From a virus, in IMG/VR virus record IMGVR_UViG_3300028895_000274, positions 1 to 33,632 of that record: DNA of 33,632 bases; one strand, given 5' to 3'. Both the position numbers and the translations under genes were made by a program. Under the pieces are notes generated by a model. That model saw only the letters and a list, made by a program, of their open reading frames with translations. It did not search any database and was not told the origin of the DNA. This document shows positions 1-5,984 of this stretch, one piece after another (within the stretch, counting starts at the first letter, position 1; each line of letters opens with the position of its first letter).

Positions 1-2
1 AT

Positions 3-359
3 TGCCTGGGTACTGAGTATGGTGGGGAGGGACGTTTTTTTCTCTCTGTAGATGGCAACCGTATTGGCGGTGTCTACGATGCTTCGCCAGTCTATAACGT
101 GTGGGTTCATATCGTGGTAACATGGAACGGATCGCAAGCGGTCTTCTATAAAAACGGAGCAGGCAAGACCGCCCACGTGGAAGGTGACGACATTCCCGAC
201 ACAACCGGTACTTTGTTGATCGGAACAGGTTACACCACTGCAATCGAGTTCAAAGGTTATCTGGATGACATCCGTGTCTATACGCGGGTTCTGGGAGATG
301 CGGAAGTTACCGCGCTATACGAAAGAAGAGATACAGTATATGGGCACAGTGATCCATAA
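3..359 (+). CDS. LamG/concanavalin-like tail adhesin, C-terminal part
   Basis: The reading frame is open from the left edge to a TAA at 357-359, so this is the 3' end of a longer gene. The roughly 118 visible residues are a LamG/jelly-roll (concanavalin-like) domain: a VWVHIVVTWNG strand, then KGYLDDIRVYTRVLGDAE and a final ALYER helix, the usual end of LamGL domains. In phages such domains sit at the ends of tail fibres, tail-tip or capsid-decoration proteins that bind host surface sugars. Its place just ahead of secreted and membrane proteins fits a late structural/lysis operon. The fold assignment is fairly secure. The role in adhesion is inferred. Confidence 0.75.
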   Translation, partial: CLGTEYGGEGRFFLSVDGNRIGGVYDASPVYNVWVHIVVTWNGSQAVFYKNGAGKTAHVEGDDIPDTTGTLLIGTGYTTAIEFKGYLDDIRVYTRVLGDAEVTALYERRDTVYGHSDP

Positions 360-369
360 AGGAGGAACC

Positions 370-774
370 ATGAAGAAGTGGACGACGGTAATGATCGGGC
401 TGCTACTGGCAGCAGGAGCGATGGCTCAGCAGGACGTGGTCGTGAACATCGGCATCACGATCCCCGGTGAGCACGTCGCCGAGATGGCGGATGTGATCAA
501 CAACCTGCCCGACCGGATCTATACGAATGCTCTGGTGGTGACCACGAACGCCATCCCAGAGTACGAGTACAGTGGCGGGACGAATCAGGTCATCATCGGG
601 ACCAACTGGACGTATCAGGTCGTGACCAACACTGTCATAAAGGAGATCCCGGAGACTCCCAGAGATCGGTTCCGGCGAGTCTCGGCTCACCGGGTGCTGC
701 GATACTGGAGAGCAAAGGTCCGGCAGTATAGAGCGGCACAGCAAAGTGACGAGGACCTAGTGGAGACAGACTGA
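370..774 (+). CDS. secreted hypothetical protein with signal peptide
   Basis: A strong AAAGGAGGA ribosome binding site lies just upstream of the ATG at 370, 10 bases after the adhesin stop. The 134-residue product begins with a classical signal peptide (MKKWTTVMIGLLLAAGAMAQ, likely cut after AMA). The mature part is rich in Val, Thr and Asn and ends in a basic/helical stretch (RFRRVSAHRVLRYWRAKVRQY) followed by an acidic tail. The stop overlaps the next start (ATGA at 774), so the two are probably translationally coupled. I do not recognise a family. Position between adhesin and lipoproteins suggests an exported protein of the late/lysis region. Confidence 0.7.
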   Translation: MKKWTTVMIGLLLAAGAMAQQDVVVNIGITIPGEHVAEMADVINNLPDRIYTNALVVTTNAIPEYEYSGGTNQVIIGTNWTYQVVTNTVIKEIPETPRDRFRRVSAHRVLRYWRAKVRQYRAAQQSDEDLVETD

Positions 775-1184
775 TGAAGAAACTGCTTGGCATCATTCTC
801 ATCGGGATCTTGGCTTCGGGCTGCGCCATGCTCCCCGAGCCAGATGATTCATGGAACGTCATCAAGCCGACCAACTGGATCGGCTGGGGCAATCAGCCTC
901 CGGTTCCAAGAGCCGTCTCAGTGGTCACGCTGGTATGGGAAGCCAGTGATACCTACGTGGACGGAACGGTGATCACGAATTCGGTCACCTTCACCTTGTA
1001 TGGAGATGAAAGCATCATCGGGGATGACCTCACCAACACGGTGTACAGCGTGGAGTTGCCTCCCCCACCGGCGCACAAGATCTCCTTCACCGTCACGCAG
1101 ACGGTCGTGGGCGATGGATGGGAGTCCGATCCCAGCGTGCCGAAGGTGATCAAGAAGTCCAATCCACCGAAGGGATGGAAGTGA
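774..1184 (+). CDS. FN3-like lipoprotein
   Basis: This 136-residue protein starts at the ATG overlapping the previous stop. It has a lipoprotein signal MKKLLGIILIGILASGC with lipobox LASGC (Cys17), so it should be lipidated and anchored in the host envelope. After a Pro/Trp-rich linker, residues of about 45-125 look like one fibronectin type III or Ig-like beta sandwich (VVTLVWEASD, FTLYGDE, ISFTVTQTV). It is one of two lipoproteins made by adjacent overlapping genes. An outer spanin was considered because phage lipoproteins are often o-spanins, but those are usually Pro-rich and lack an FN3-like domain. Superinfection exclusion or surface modification are other options. Confidence 0.7.
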   Translation: MKKLLGIILIGILASGCAMLPEPDDSWNVIKPTNWIGWGNQPPVPRAVSVVTLVWEASDTYVDGTVITNSVTFTLYGDESIIGDDLTNTVYSVELPPPPAHKISFTVTQTVVGDGWESDPSVPKVIKKSNPPKGWK

Positions 1185-2017
1185 AGAAGCTGACGTTCGT
1201 ACTTACTCTCGCTCTGCTGGTCGGGTGTTCAACCACCAGTCCACCAGTTCAGCCGGGTCCCCCACCTGAATACGCGGGAGCAAACGGTTCGGCGTGGGTG
1301 GCCATCGGCCTGCTGAACGTGGATCCGGCAGTCTACGGCTCCAGTATGCCTTGTCCGGGAGCGGACGTGGACGCTGCGTGGTTCTACGCACGTGCATCCA
1401 GTGCTGGCTACACGTCCTGGTTACTGCTGGACGAGAATGCTACGTGGTCGAACGTCACGAATGTAGTACGGCAAGCAGCTGCGTCTGTAAGTGAGGATGG
1501 GGTACTCGTAGTTTCTATGGCGGGTCATGGTTCACAGATACGCGACAACGATGGGGATGAGGCTGATGGATTGGATGAGACGGTATGCTTGTGGGATGGG
1601 CAGGTTAGGGACGACCGCGTACTCGCTCTGCTGCACAGTCTGCCGCCGTTGCGTGTTCTGCTGATCAACGACCAGTGTCACAGCGAAGGTAACTTCCGGT
1701 CGATCGTGCGAACCGCACAGCAGTTGGTCAGCCTCGGGTACTGGGGCAGAGTTCGGCCACCCGATATGGTGGAGCGCCGGGGCAACTGGAACGGTCAACT
1801 GATACAACTCGCCGCGTGTCGTGAAGCGGATTACGCCACAGGGACTAGTGAGGGAGGCTCATGGAGCCTGAGCCTTGCCGACAGTTCGGCAACGGGTAAA
1901 GTGTTACACCAGTGGTACGAGGACGCTGCAGGACAAATGCCGGCGTATCAGCCACCGGTGTGGGTGGAGTACGGTGAAGTGGAACAGGCTTTCCGTCTGT
2001 TCCAAGTCTACAAGTAA
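1181..2017 (+). CDS. caspase/metacaspase-fold (peptidase C14) lipoprotein
   Basis: The 278-residue product carries both signatures of caspase-like peptidases. The catalytic His lies in VSMAGHGSQ (His116), directly followed by the metacaspase-type acidic run DNDGDEADGLDET, and the catalytic Cys lies in LINDQCHSEG (Cys166; TGT at 1676-1678). A later QLAACREADYATG...GGSWSLSL segment matches the strand after the active site. The N-terminus is a lipoprotein signal with lipobox LLVGC (Cys16), so the protease is predicted to be membrane-anchored outside the cytoplasm. I chose GTG 1181 (AGGGA five bases upstream, GTGA overlap with the previous stop) over in-frame ATG 1175, which has no ribosome binding site. 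It sits in a late operon next to membrane proteins. Peptidase activity is inferred from motifs, and Arg/Lys or Asp preference cannot be read here. Confidence 0.85.
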   Translation: MKKLTFVLTLALLVGCSTTSPPVQPGPPPEYAGANGSAWVAIGLLNVDPAVYGSSMPCPGADVDAAWFYARASSAGYTSWLLLDENATWSNVTNVVRQAAASVSEDGVLVVSMAGHGSQIRDNDGDEADGLDETVCLWDGQVRDDRVLALLHSLPPLRVLLINDQCHSEGNFRSIVRTAQQLVSLGYWGRVRPPDMVERRGNWNGQLIQLAACREADYATGTSEGGSWSLSLADSSATGKVLHQWYEDAAGQMPAYQPPVWVEYGEVEQAFRLFQVYK

Positions 2018-2027
2018 GGAGGACGAG

Positions 2028-2402
2028 GTGAAGATAGTAGTAACGTGTCTGTTGGTGTTGGCTTTGATCGTTCCTGTGCTTGCACAGGAGCCGGTACAGC
2101 CAACGGGAGAAGGAACGGTCGGTTTGAAGATGGATGTGTCTCAGCCAAACAAAGTAGCCGAGCACTTCAAGCAGCACTGGTGGAAGTATCTTGGAATCGC
2201 TGCGCTTGGCTACACTGCCGACCGGGTCGCTGACAATAACGACTGGTGGTGGCACGACAGTAAGGAGAAGAGCTCTTCTGTTGGTGGCGACATCAATCAG
2301 AGCCAAGCCACTACAGAAACTGAAAACGTCAACGTAACCGTCTCTGGTAACGAAGGGGATGTGCGCGTTGAGATTAACTACAAGACTGGTGGAGGGGAGT
2401 AG
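2028..2402 (+). CDS. exported or membrane protein, unknown
   Basis: GTG 2028 follows GGAGGACGAG at ideal spacing and lies 10 bases after the metacaspase stop. The 124-residue product has a signal peptide or N-terminal anchor (MKIVVTCLLVLALIVPVLAQ). A second short hydrophobic segment, WWKYLGIAALGYTADRV, precedes a Trp-rich DNNDWWWHD motif. The C-terminal half is Ser/Thr/Asn/Val-rich (NVNVTVSGNEGDVRVEI) and probably beta-structured. No family is recognised. In a lysis-type operon it might be part of a spanin or envelope-disruption set, but that is only contextual. Confidence 0.65.
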   Translation: MKIVVTCLLVLALIVPVLAQEPVQPTGEGTVGLKMDVSQPNKVAEHFKQHWWKYLGIAALGYTADRVADNNDWWWHDSKEKSSSVGGDINQSQATTETENVNVTVSGNEGDVRVEINYKTGGGE

Positions 2403-2410
2403 TAGTAGTG

Positions 2411-2806
2411 ATGACTAGCACGATGTTGAAGGGAACAGCAGTCGTGTCCAGTGTCGGCTTGGCTTTGCTGGCGCAGATACCGGTAGACCCGATGGCTGCA
2501 GGAGAGCGACTGGGCCAGTCCACGTTGGCTGGTGCTCTTGGTGTGGTCAGTGTAGTGTGTATACTGGCAGTAGTTTACCTGTTCCGCGCAAAAGAGAAGT
2601 CCAGTGAACGCCACCACGCTGCACAGGAAAAGCAGCAGGAAGCCTTACACGAGTTGGTGCGAGAGACCACCAAGGCAGTGACCAAGGCTGCAGAGAAGGA
2701 AGACCATATCTGCGAGGCTCTGCGAGATGTGAAGACATCCAACACTGCAGTAATACAGGCAGTACAATGGTGCAAGGATCGCTCTCGAAGTATGGCCAGT
2801 GGCTGA
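2411..2806 (+). CDS. small membrane protein with cytoplasmic coiled coil (holin-like)
   Basis: The start is ATG 2411 (or GTG 2408, one codon earlier) behind GGAGGGGAG. The roughly 131-residue product has a hydrophobic stretch at about residues 8-22, a clear transmembrane helix at about 37-58 (GALGVVSVVCILAVVYLF), a basic stop-transfer RAKEKSSERHH, and then about 65 residues of Glu/Lys/Ala-rich amphipathic helix. One or two membrane segments followed by a charged helix is the general layout of several small phage holins, and the position in a late operon fits. There is no sequence family I can name, so holin is a contextual guess. Confidence 0.65.
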   Translation: MTSTMLKGTAVVSSVGLALLAQIPVDPMAAGERLGQSTLAGALGVVSVVCILAVVYLFRAKEKSSERHHAAQEKQQEALHELVRETTKAVTKAAEKEDHICEALRDVKTSNTAVIQAVQWCKDRSRSMASG

Positions 2807-2853
2807 ATCCGACAGGCTACGTCCTCCATCCTACTGGGAAATGGGAGCCGGGC

Positions 2854-3282
2854 ATGGGATACCTGTTCGGTCTCGGCGCACTGGTAGGGTGGAGGCGTAA
2901 GCGCCGGCAATACGAATTCAGGCTGGATCCGGTCGCTCCGCTGACGTTCGAGCACCCAAACGGCTTCTACGTTCAGCCGGACCGACACGGATTCACTGAT
3001 CTTGGGAGCATCCCGGAAATCTTAGAACCTTTTGTTCATCGGACGAGTTACGAGCCGAGTTTCCTTCTCCACGACTCAGCTTGTCGCGAGCATGGACTGT
3101 ACTTCTCCAGTCAGGTCGAAGGACCTTTCGTGTTCTGCGAGATCGGCAGTGACGCGGCTCACCGTCTGCTTCGCATGACGACTCGCGCCGAGGGTGCGTG
3201 GAGACAGATGTCTTGGGCGATTTATCAGGCGGTCTATCGCTTTGGACCTCAGTGGGAACTCGGTGCTCCGGCATTAGCGTAG
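2854..3282 (+). CDS. DUF1353 family protein
   Basis: The core FVQP..HGFTDLGSIPEIL...YEPSFLLHDSACREHGLY matches the DUF1353 pattern seen in many phages: a short strand, D/T-x-x-S-I-P, then an x-L-H-D-x-x-x helix. ATG 2854 is preceded by GGGAG at good spacing and gives 142 residues. In-frame ATG 2767 would add 29 residues, but it overlaps the previous gene by 40 bases and has no ribosome binding site. The first residues (MGYLFGLGALVGWRRKRR) are a short hydrophobic helix followed by a basic cluster. DUF1353 genes are often near phage lysis or tail genes and their function is unknown. This is the last plus-strand gene before the convergent switch. Confidence 0.75.
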   Translation: MGYLFGLGALVGWRRKRRQYEFRLDPVAPLTFEHPNGFYVQPDRHGFTDLGSIPEILEPFVHRTSYEPSFLLHDSACREHGLYFSSQVEGPFVFCEIGSDAAHRLLRMTTRAEGAWRQMSWAIYQAVYRFGPQWELGAPALA

Positions 3283-3451
3283 CGTTCCACCCGCGATGGT
3301 GTGCGTAATCCATCAACCACTTACCCGGCTTGCCTATCGCCCAGGACAGTAGCGTCCCACCACTCACCACAACACCACAGTGAACCTGTACGCTGCTATG
3401 GAAGTGGGGAGCATGGATAACCAGCAGCCCACTGTCCTGTTCAATCGACAT
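2993..3451 (-). CDS. possible short hypothetical protein, antisense 3' overlap
   Basis: The minus frame opens at an ATG (3449-3451) that overlaps the end of the Rad50 C-terminal gene and has GGGAG at proper distance, typical of the local operon style. The first 60 or so residues (for example WAIGKPGKWLMDYAHHRGW) look like real protein. The remaining 90 run antisense through the DUF1353 gene and are Arg/Ser-rich, as shadow translations usually are. Either a real last gene of the minus operon overruns the convergent plus gene by 290 bases, or the true protein is shorter. The 3283-3440 stretch between the two operons holds no obvious terminator hairpin. Confidence 0.35.
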   Translation of the reverse strand: MSIEQDSGLLVIHAPHFHSSVQVHCGVVVSGGTLLSWAIGKPGKWLMDYAHHRGWNATLMPEHRVPTEVQSDRPPDKSPKTSVSTHPRRESSCEADGEPRHCRSRRTRKVLRPDWRSTVHARDKLSRGEGNSARNSSDEQKVLRFPGCSQDQ

Positions 3452-4058
3452 GACTCACTCCCTTCACTTTCTTCACGTTGAACGTTCTGTCCGCGACTTC
3501 AGTGAGCTCGGGCAACAGAGTAACCATTACTATCTGCAGACCCAGCCGGTCACTCACTGTCTTTACCATACGCGCTGCTGCTTCATGTAACCGGCGCGAT
3601 GGGTCGTTCAGGTTCTTGAAGGGTTCGTCCAAGAACAGTATCGGCCGCGTCTTGTCCTGCTGCAGCTTCCAGCACGCAATGCGAAGGGCAAACGCGGCGA
3701 TGTCCACCGCACCACCACCGCTGGCGTCCAGCGGATCAATTTCCTCGTCACTGTTCGGCAACGTAAAGTACAACCGTGCCTCTGTGGCGCCACGCTTCAC
3801 TGGGAAGTCGATATGCAGCGTATACGGCTCCGGGAACACGCTGTCCAAGGCAAGGGAAGCAAGTTCGCTGAGCCGGTACTCCAGCTGCTGCTGTGTGGCT
3901 TGTGCTACTGTCTGTACTGCCGCCTGAGCGCGTTCCACTGAGCGCAGTCGCTTCTTCAGTTTACGTATTCGCTCTTCGCAGGCAACCCGGTCAGCCCGGC
4001 AGCGGTCGCGCTCACCTTTGCGGCGCTCCAACTCGTTACGCGTCTCTGACAGATTCAA
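3441..4058 (-). CDS. Rad50/SbcC/gp46-type ATPase, C-terminal half
   Basis: This 205-residue product is the C-terminal lobe of a Rad50/SbcC-type ATPase. A returning coiled coil occupies residues 1-65, the ABC signature is DASGGGAVDIAAFALR (about 111-126), Walker B is ILFLDEPF (about 140-147) with D-loop KNLND, and a final strand IVMVTL precedes the His-switch region. It has no Walker A, which is encoded separately at 5985-6908. TTG 4058 was chosen because GGAGG lies six bases upstream. The upstream in-frame ATG would overlap the 4036-4287 gene by 86 bases with nonsense-like sequence. With the Mre11-like nuclease at 4280-5197 it should form a recombination/end-processing complex such as T4 gp46/gp47. 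Confidence 0.85.
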   Translation of the reverse strand: MNLSETRNELERRKGERDRCRADRVACEERIRKLKKRLRSVERAQAAVQTVAQATQQQLEYRLSELASLALDSVFPEPYTLHIDFPVKRGATEARLYFTLPNSDEEIDPLDASGGGAVDIAAFALRIACWKLQQDKTRPILFLDEPFKNLNDPSRRLHEAAARMVKTVSDRLGLQIVMVTLLPELTEVADRTFNVKKVKGVSHVD

Positions 4059-4287
4059 GGACAGCCTCCAATTCGTCTGTAGCTGATTCCAGTGTGGTCT
4101 CCAGCTTCTTGATATGACCAAGTAGTTCCTTGCGTTTGGCTTTCAGTTTCTTCAGTGTGCGACAGCCAAACTCCTTCTGCATCATGACCCGCGTCTGGGA
4201 GACGGCTCCTTCCATGCGCGTGATACCCTCGCGCTCCTTGTCCAGTCGTTTACGTAGCTCCAGTAACCTGTCGGCGATGTCAGACAC
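4036..4287 (-). CDS. coiled-coil protein, middle piece of split Rad50
   Basis: GTG 4287 overlaps the end of the Mre11 gene by eight bases and is preceded by GGAG. The 83-residue product is almost entirely heptad-like coiled coil (RLLELRKRLDKEREG, LKKLKAKRKELLGHIKKLE). It lies directly upstream of, and in a different frame from, the Rad50 C-terminal lobe, where the returning arm of Rad50's coiled coil would be expected. It may be a separate subunit, or it may join the 3441-4058 frame by a frameshift near 4040-4060 (programmed, or a sequencing error). The amino-acid pattern alone would fit any coiled-coil protein. The assignment rests on position. Confidence 0.65.
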   Translation of the reverse strand: MSDIADRLLELRKRLDKEREGITRMEGAVSQTRVMMQKEFGCRTLKKLKAKRKELLGHIKKLETTLESATDELEAVLESVRDA

Positions 4288-5197
4288 TCTCTACTCCTTC
4301 CCATATCAGGTCGCGTGTTTCCTTACGCTGTGGATTATCCTCCAGCCATCGTTTCATGTTTTCCACGAAGTCCACGCTGTGCTGTTCATCCTTCACAAGC
4401 TGATTGACAAAGCGATCCAGACGAGCGCTGCGTTGCTGGTTTGTCTGGATGTGCTCCCGGGAGATCACTCCCTTCTTGACTGGCAGGAACACCGGCTTCA
4501 CTTCGTTGCGCTTGGCAAACCACAGGTACACGCGTGGCTCGTGATCAGCCTGATCCGCGGTGGTTCGCATCAGTGAGCCGGGATTAACCAACAACCTGCC
4601 CTTCCACTCACTGACGAATGGCTTGTGGTTGTCACCCGTCACAATCAGGTCGTACTGTGGATACTTATCCTGTAGCCGTCTCGCGGCCGTAGCCTGACAT
4701 CCCGGCCACGGTATGCGGCCGCGCCACGTGAACGTGTGCCAGACCAGTACCCGCCGTGCACCGGGTACCGCTGGCGGTGGAGCCGGTGGAGTCATGCCAA
4801 AACCGGCTCCCTGCAGTATCCTGAGCGGACGCTCAAAGCGTCGCCGTCCCCCACAAAGGGAAACGGCTACACCCGCCCTTTCGAGAACGGCCAGTGCCGA
4901 TTTTGAATACGCTGTGTGACTGTGATACGGGAGGTCGTGTTGACCGGGTACAATGTAAAGCGAAGCCGGCAGGTGAGAGATCGCCCAGGATATCAGACTG
5001 TGATCCGTGCGCCCACTGAATCCTTGCCATCTGTCGAACACGTCACCCGCTACTACGACCGGGCAACCGTGTTCCGCTTGTAGATCACGGATACATCGTA
5101 TCTTGTGACGCTGTGCCGTCTGGAAGTCGTCCGTGCGGCAACGCGGAACGTCGTCTCGCAGATGCCAGTCAGCAGTAAGTATCAGGTCAGGCTTCAT
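4280..5197 (-). CDS. Mre11/SbcD/gp47-type nuclease subunit
   Basis: This 305-residue calcineurin-like phosphoesterase shows the metal-binding motifs in order: TADWHL (Asp10, His12), VVAGDVFDRW (Asp52), VPGQHDLPYHS (His87, with Gln where GNHD has Asn), LVWHTF (His154), and TGDNHKPF (His191, with Asp where many relatives have the first His of GHxH). VNPGS follows as in other SbcD/Mre11 proteins. In T4, gp47 with gp46 resects double-strand ends for recombination-dependent replication. Here the nuclease gene lies between the two halves of its ATPase partner. ATG 5197 has GGAGGTGAGCG upstream. The C-terminal 60 residues should contain the Rad50-binding helices. Confidence 0.9.
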   Translation of the reverse strand: MKPDLILTADWHLRDDVPRCRTDDFQTAQRHKIRCIRDLQAEHGCPVVVAGDVFDRWQGFSGRTDHSLISWAISHLPASLYIVPGQHDLPYHSHTAYSKSALAVLERAGVAVSLCGGRRRFERPLRILQGAGFGMTPPAPPPAVPGARRVLVWHTFTWRGRIPWPGCQATAARRLQDKYPQYDLIVTGDNHKPFVSEWKGRLLVNPGSLMRTTADQADHEPRVYLWFAKRNEVKPVFLPVKKGVISREHIQTNQQRSARLDRFVNQLVKDEQHSVDFVENMKRWLEDNPQRKETRDLIWEGVESV

Positions 5198-5457
5198 CGC
5201 TCACCTCCTGTCGAACATTCAGATTCAGCGGACGGATTACTGCCGCTGATCTGTGCGTTCGACATCCCAAGGAGGACGGCAGCGCCGGATGTGCCGCCGC
5301 TCGGCTGTATGCACAATACTTTGCGTTCGACCGCAAGCGGAAGCGCGGACCTCAATCCCCGTCGGGCAGTCACTTCGCCCATCTGCGTCAAGTGGCCGTT
5401 CAAGTCCTGCGCACGGCCTTCGCCTAGACGTTCGGGATGTCGAACAAATCGTTTCAC
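5194..5457 (-). CDS. hypothetical protein
   Basis: GTG 5457 follows GAGGTAGTT, and the stop overlaps the Mre11 start (ATGA), as expected for a coupled gene. The 87-residue product has no recognisable domain; it is Arg-rich at the N-terminus and Gly/Ser-rich at the C-terminus. Its first codons lie within one copy of a 35-bp direct repeat (5445-5479), and 12 bases of its start region (5434-5445) are repeated in inverted orientation at 5257-5268. Plus-strand frames are also open across this stretch. I keep it as probable because of its ribosome binding site and overlap, not its sequence. Confidence 0.45.
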   Translation of the reverse strand: MKRFVRHPERLGEGRAQDLNGHLTQMGEVTARRGLRSALPLAVERKVLCIQPSGGTSGAAVLLGMSNAQISGSNPSAESECSTGGER

Positions 5458-5479
5458 AACTACCTCTCTTCGCTCGGAG
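5445..5479. repeat. 35-bp imperfect direct repeat, copy 1
   Basis: This stretch matches 5756-5790 at about 32 of 35 positions, centred on CGTTTCACAACTACCTC and GCTCGGAG. On the minus strand each copy contains a GAGG ribosome-binding-like core and GTGAAACGATTT. Copy 1 overlaps the start of the 5194-5457 frame. Confidence 0.8.
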
Positions 5480-5503
5480 TGCGAACTTCGGCGTTGGGTG
5501 TAC

Positions 5504-5731
5504 TCAGCATTTTGCGATCTTCACCCTATGCGTTGTCTTCAGTTCCGCGTGATAGGCGTCCATTAGCTTCAGCGGGTTGTCGCCCTCATACGCCCATAGC
5601 TTCACGCCGTTGCAATCCGCCTCCACTAGGCAACCCACGCGGTTCGCCATCTCGCAGATGTCGCAGCAGGCGTCCCGTATATCCGTCCCCGCCATCAGTT
5701 CAACTTTCAGTGTCATTTTCAGATGTCTCAC
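5504..5731 (-). CDS. small cysteine-containing hypothetical protein
   Basis: GTG 5731 has GGAGG five bases upstream; the in-frame TTG at 5743 does not. The 75-residue product (MRHLKMTLKVELMAGT... to ...THRVKIAKC) alternates a strand-like start, a helix with closely spaced cysteines (DACCDICEMANRVGC) and a second strand. The cysteines could bind a metal, but the spacing is not a standard zinc knuckle. The gene sits between the two copies of the 35-bp direct repeat. No family recognised. Confidence 0.65.
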   Translation of the reverse strand: MRHLKMTLKVELMAGTDIRDACCDICEMANRVGCLVEADCNGVKLWAYEGDNPLKLMDAYHAELKTTHRVKIAKC

Positions 5732-5755
5732 GTTGTCCTCCAATCAGCATTCAAC

Positions 5756-5790
5756 AAAATCGTTTCACAACTACCTCGCTTTGCTCGGAG
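5756..5790. repeat. 35-bp imperfect direct repeat, copy 2
   Basis: This is the second copy of the repeat at 5445-5479. It begins immediately after the TAG of the 5791-5982 gene and forms most of the leader of the 5504-5731 gene. Its GTG opens only a five-codon frame, so here it acts as untranslated leader or relic. Confidence 0.8.
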
Positions 5791-5982
5791 CTAGGGTTCA
5801 CGTTTCACCAAGTCACCTACTCCACCAAGAAACGTCAGGATCAGCAGTATACCAATCCACACGTATCTGTCTCTCTCAGTGGAGAGACCAAACCAAGCGG
5901 ACGCCACGCCGAACACTAGGAACGCTATGATCATCCGCACTTCCACGCGTCTTGCTGCCTTCTTCTCTTCCGGTGTCTTCAC
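5791..5982 (-). CDS. two-helix small membrane protein
   Basis: GTG 5982 lies just after the stop of the Rad50 N-terminal gene, with AAAGGAG eight bases upstream. An in-frame GTG at 6003 would overlap that gene. The 63-residue product has a charged N-terminus (KTPEEKKAARRVEVR) and two hydrophobic helices (IIAFLVFGVASAWFGL and WIGILLILTFLGGVGDL) joined by a short polar turn. The Lys/Arg-rich N-terminus suggests an N-in, C-in hairpin. Unknown role. Small membrane proteins of this kind are scattered between replication genes in this window. Confidence 0.7.
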   Translation of the reverse strand: MKTPEEKKAARRVEVRMIIAFLVFGVASAWFGLSTERDRYVWIGILLILTFLGGVGDLVKREP

Positions 5983-5984
5983 TT

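Noticed and set aside
774-2402. Two-component spanin pair (lipoprotein plus membrane protein)
   Set aside because: A lipoprotein and an anchored protein are present, but no embedded or Pro-rich o-spanin pattern and no clear coiled-coil i-spanin; not supported enough to call.
2854-2910. PEP-CTERM-like sorting signal (hydrophobic run then RRKRR)
   Set aside because: It lies at the N-terminus of the DUF1353 protein, whereas sorting signals are at the C-terminus, and there is no PEP motif.
5105-5930. Three overlapping plus-strand frames between Mre11 and Rad50 N-half
   Set aside because: Arg/Ser/Pro-rich, no ribosome binding sites and no domain; the minus-strand genes there have GGAGG sites and stop/start overlaps. 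The small genes remain uncertain.
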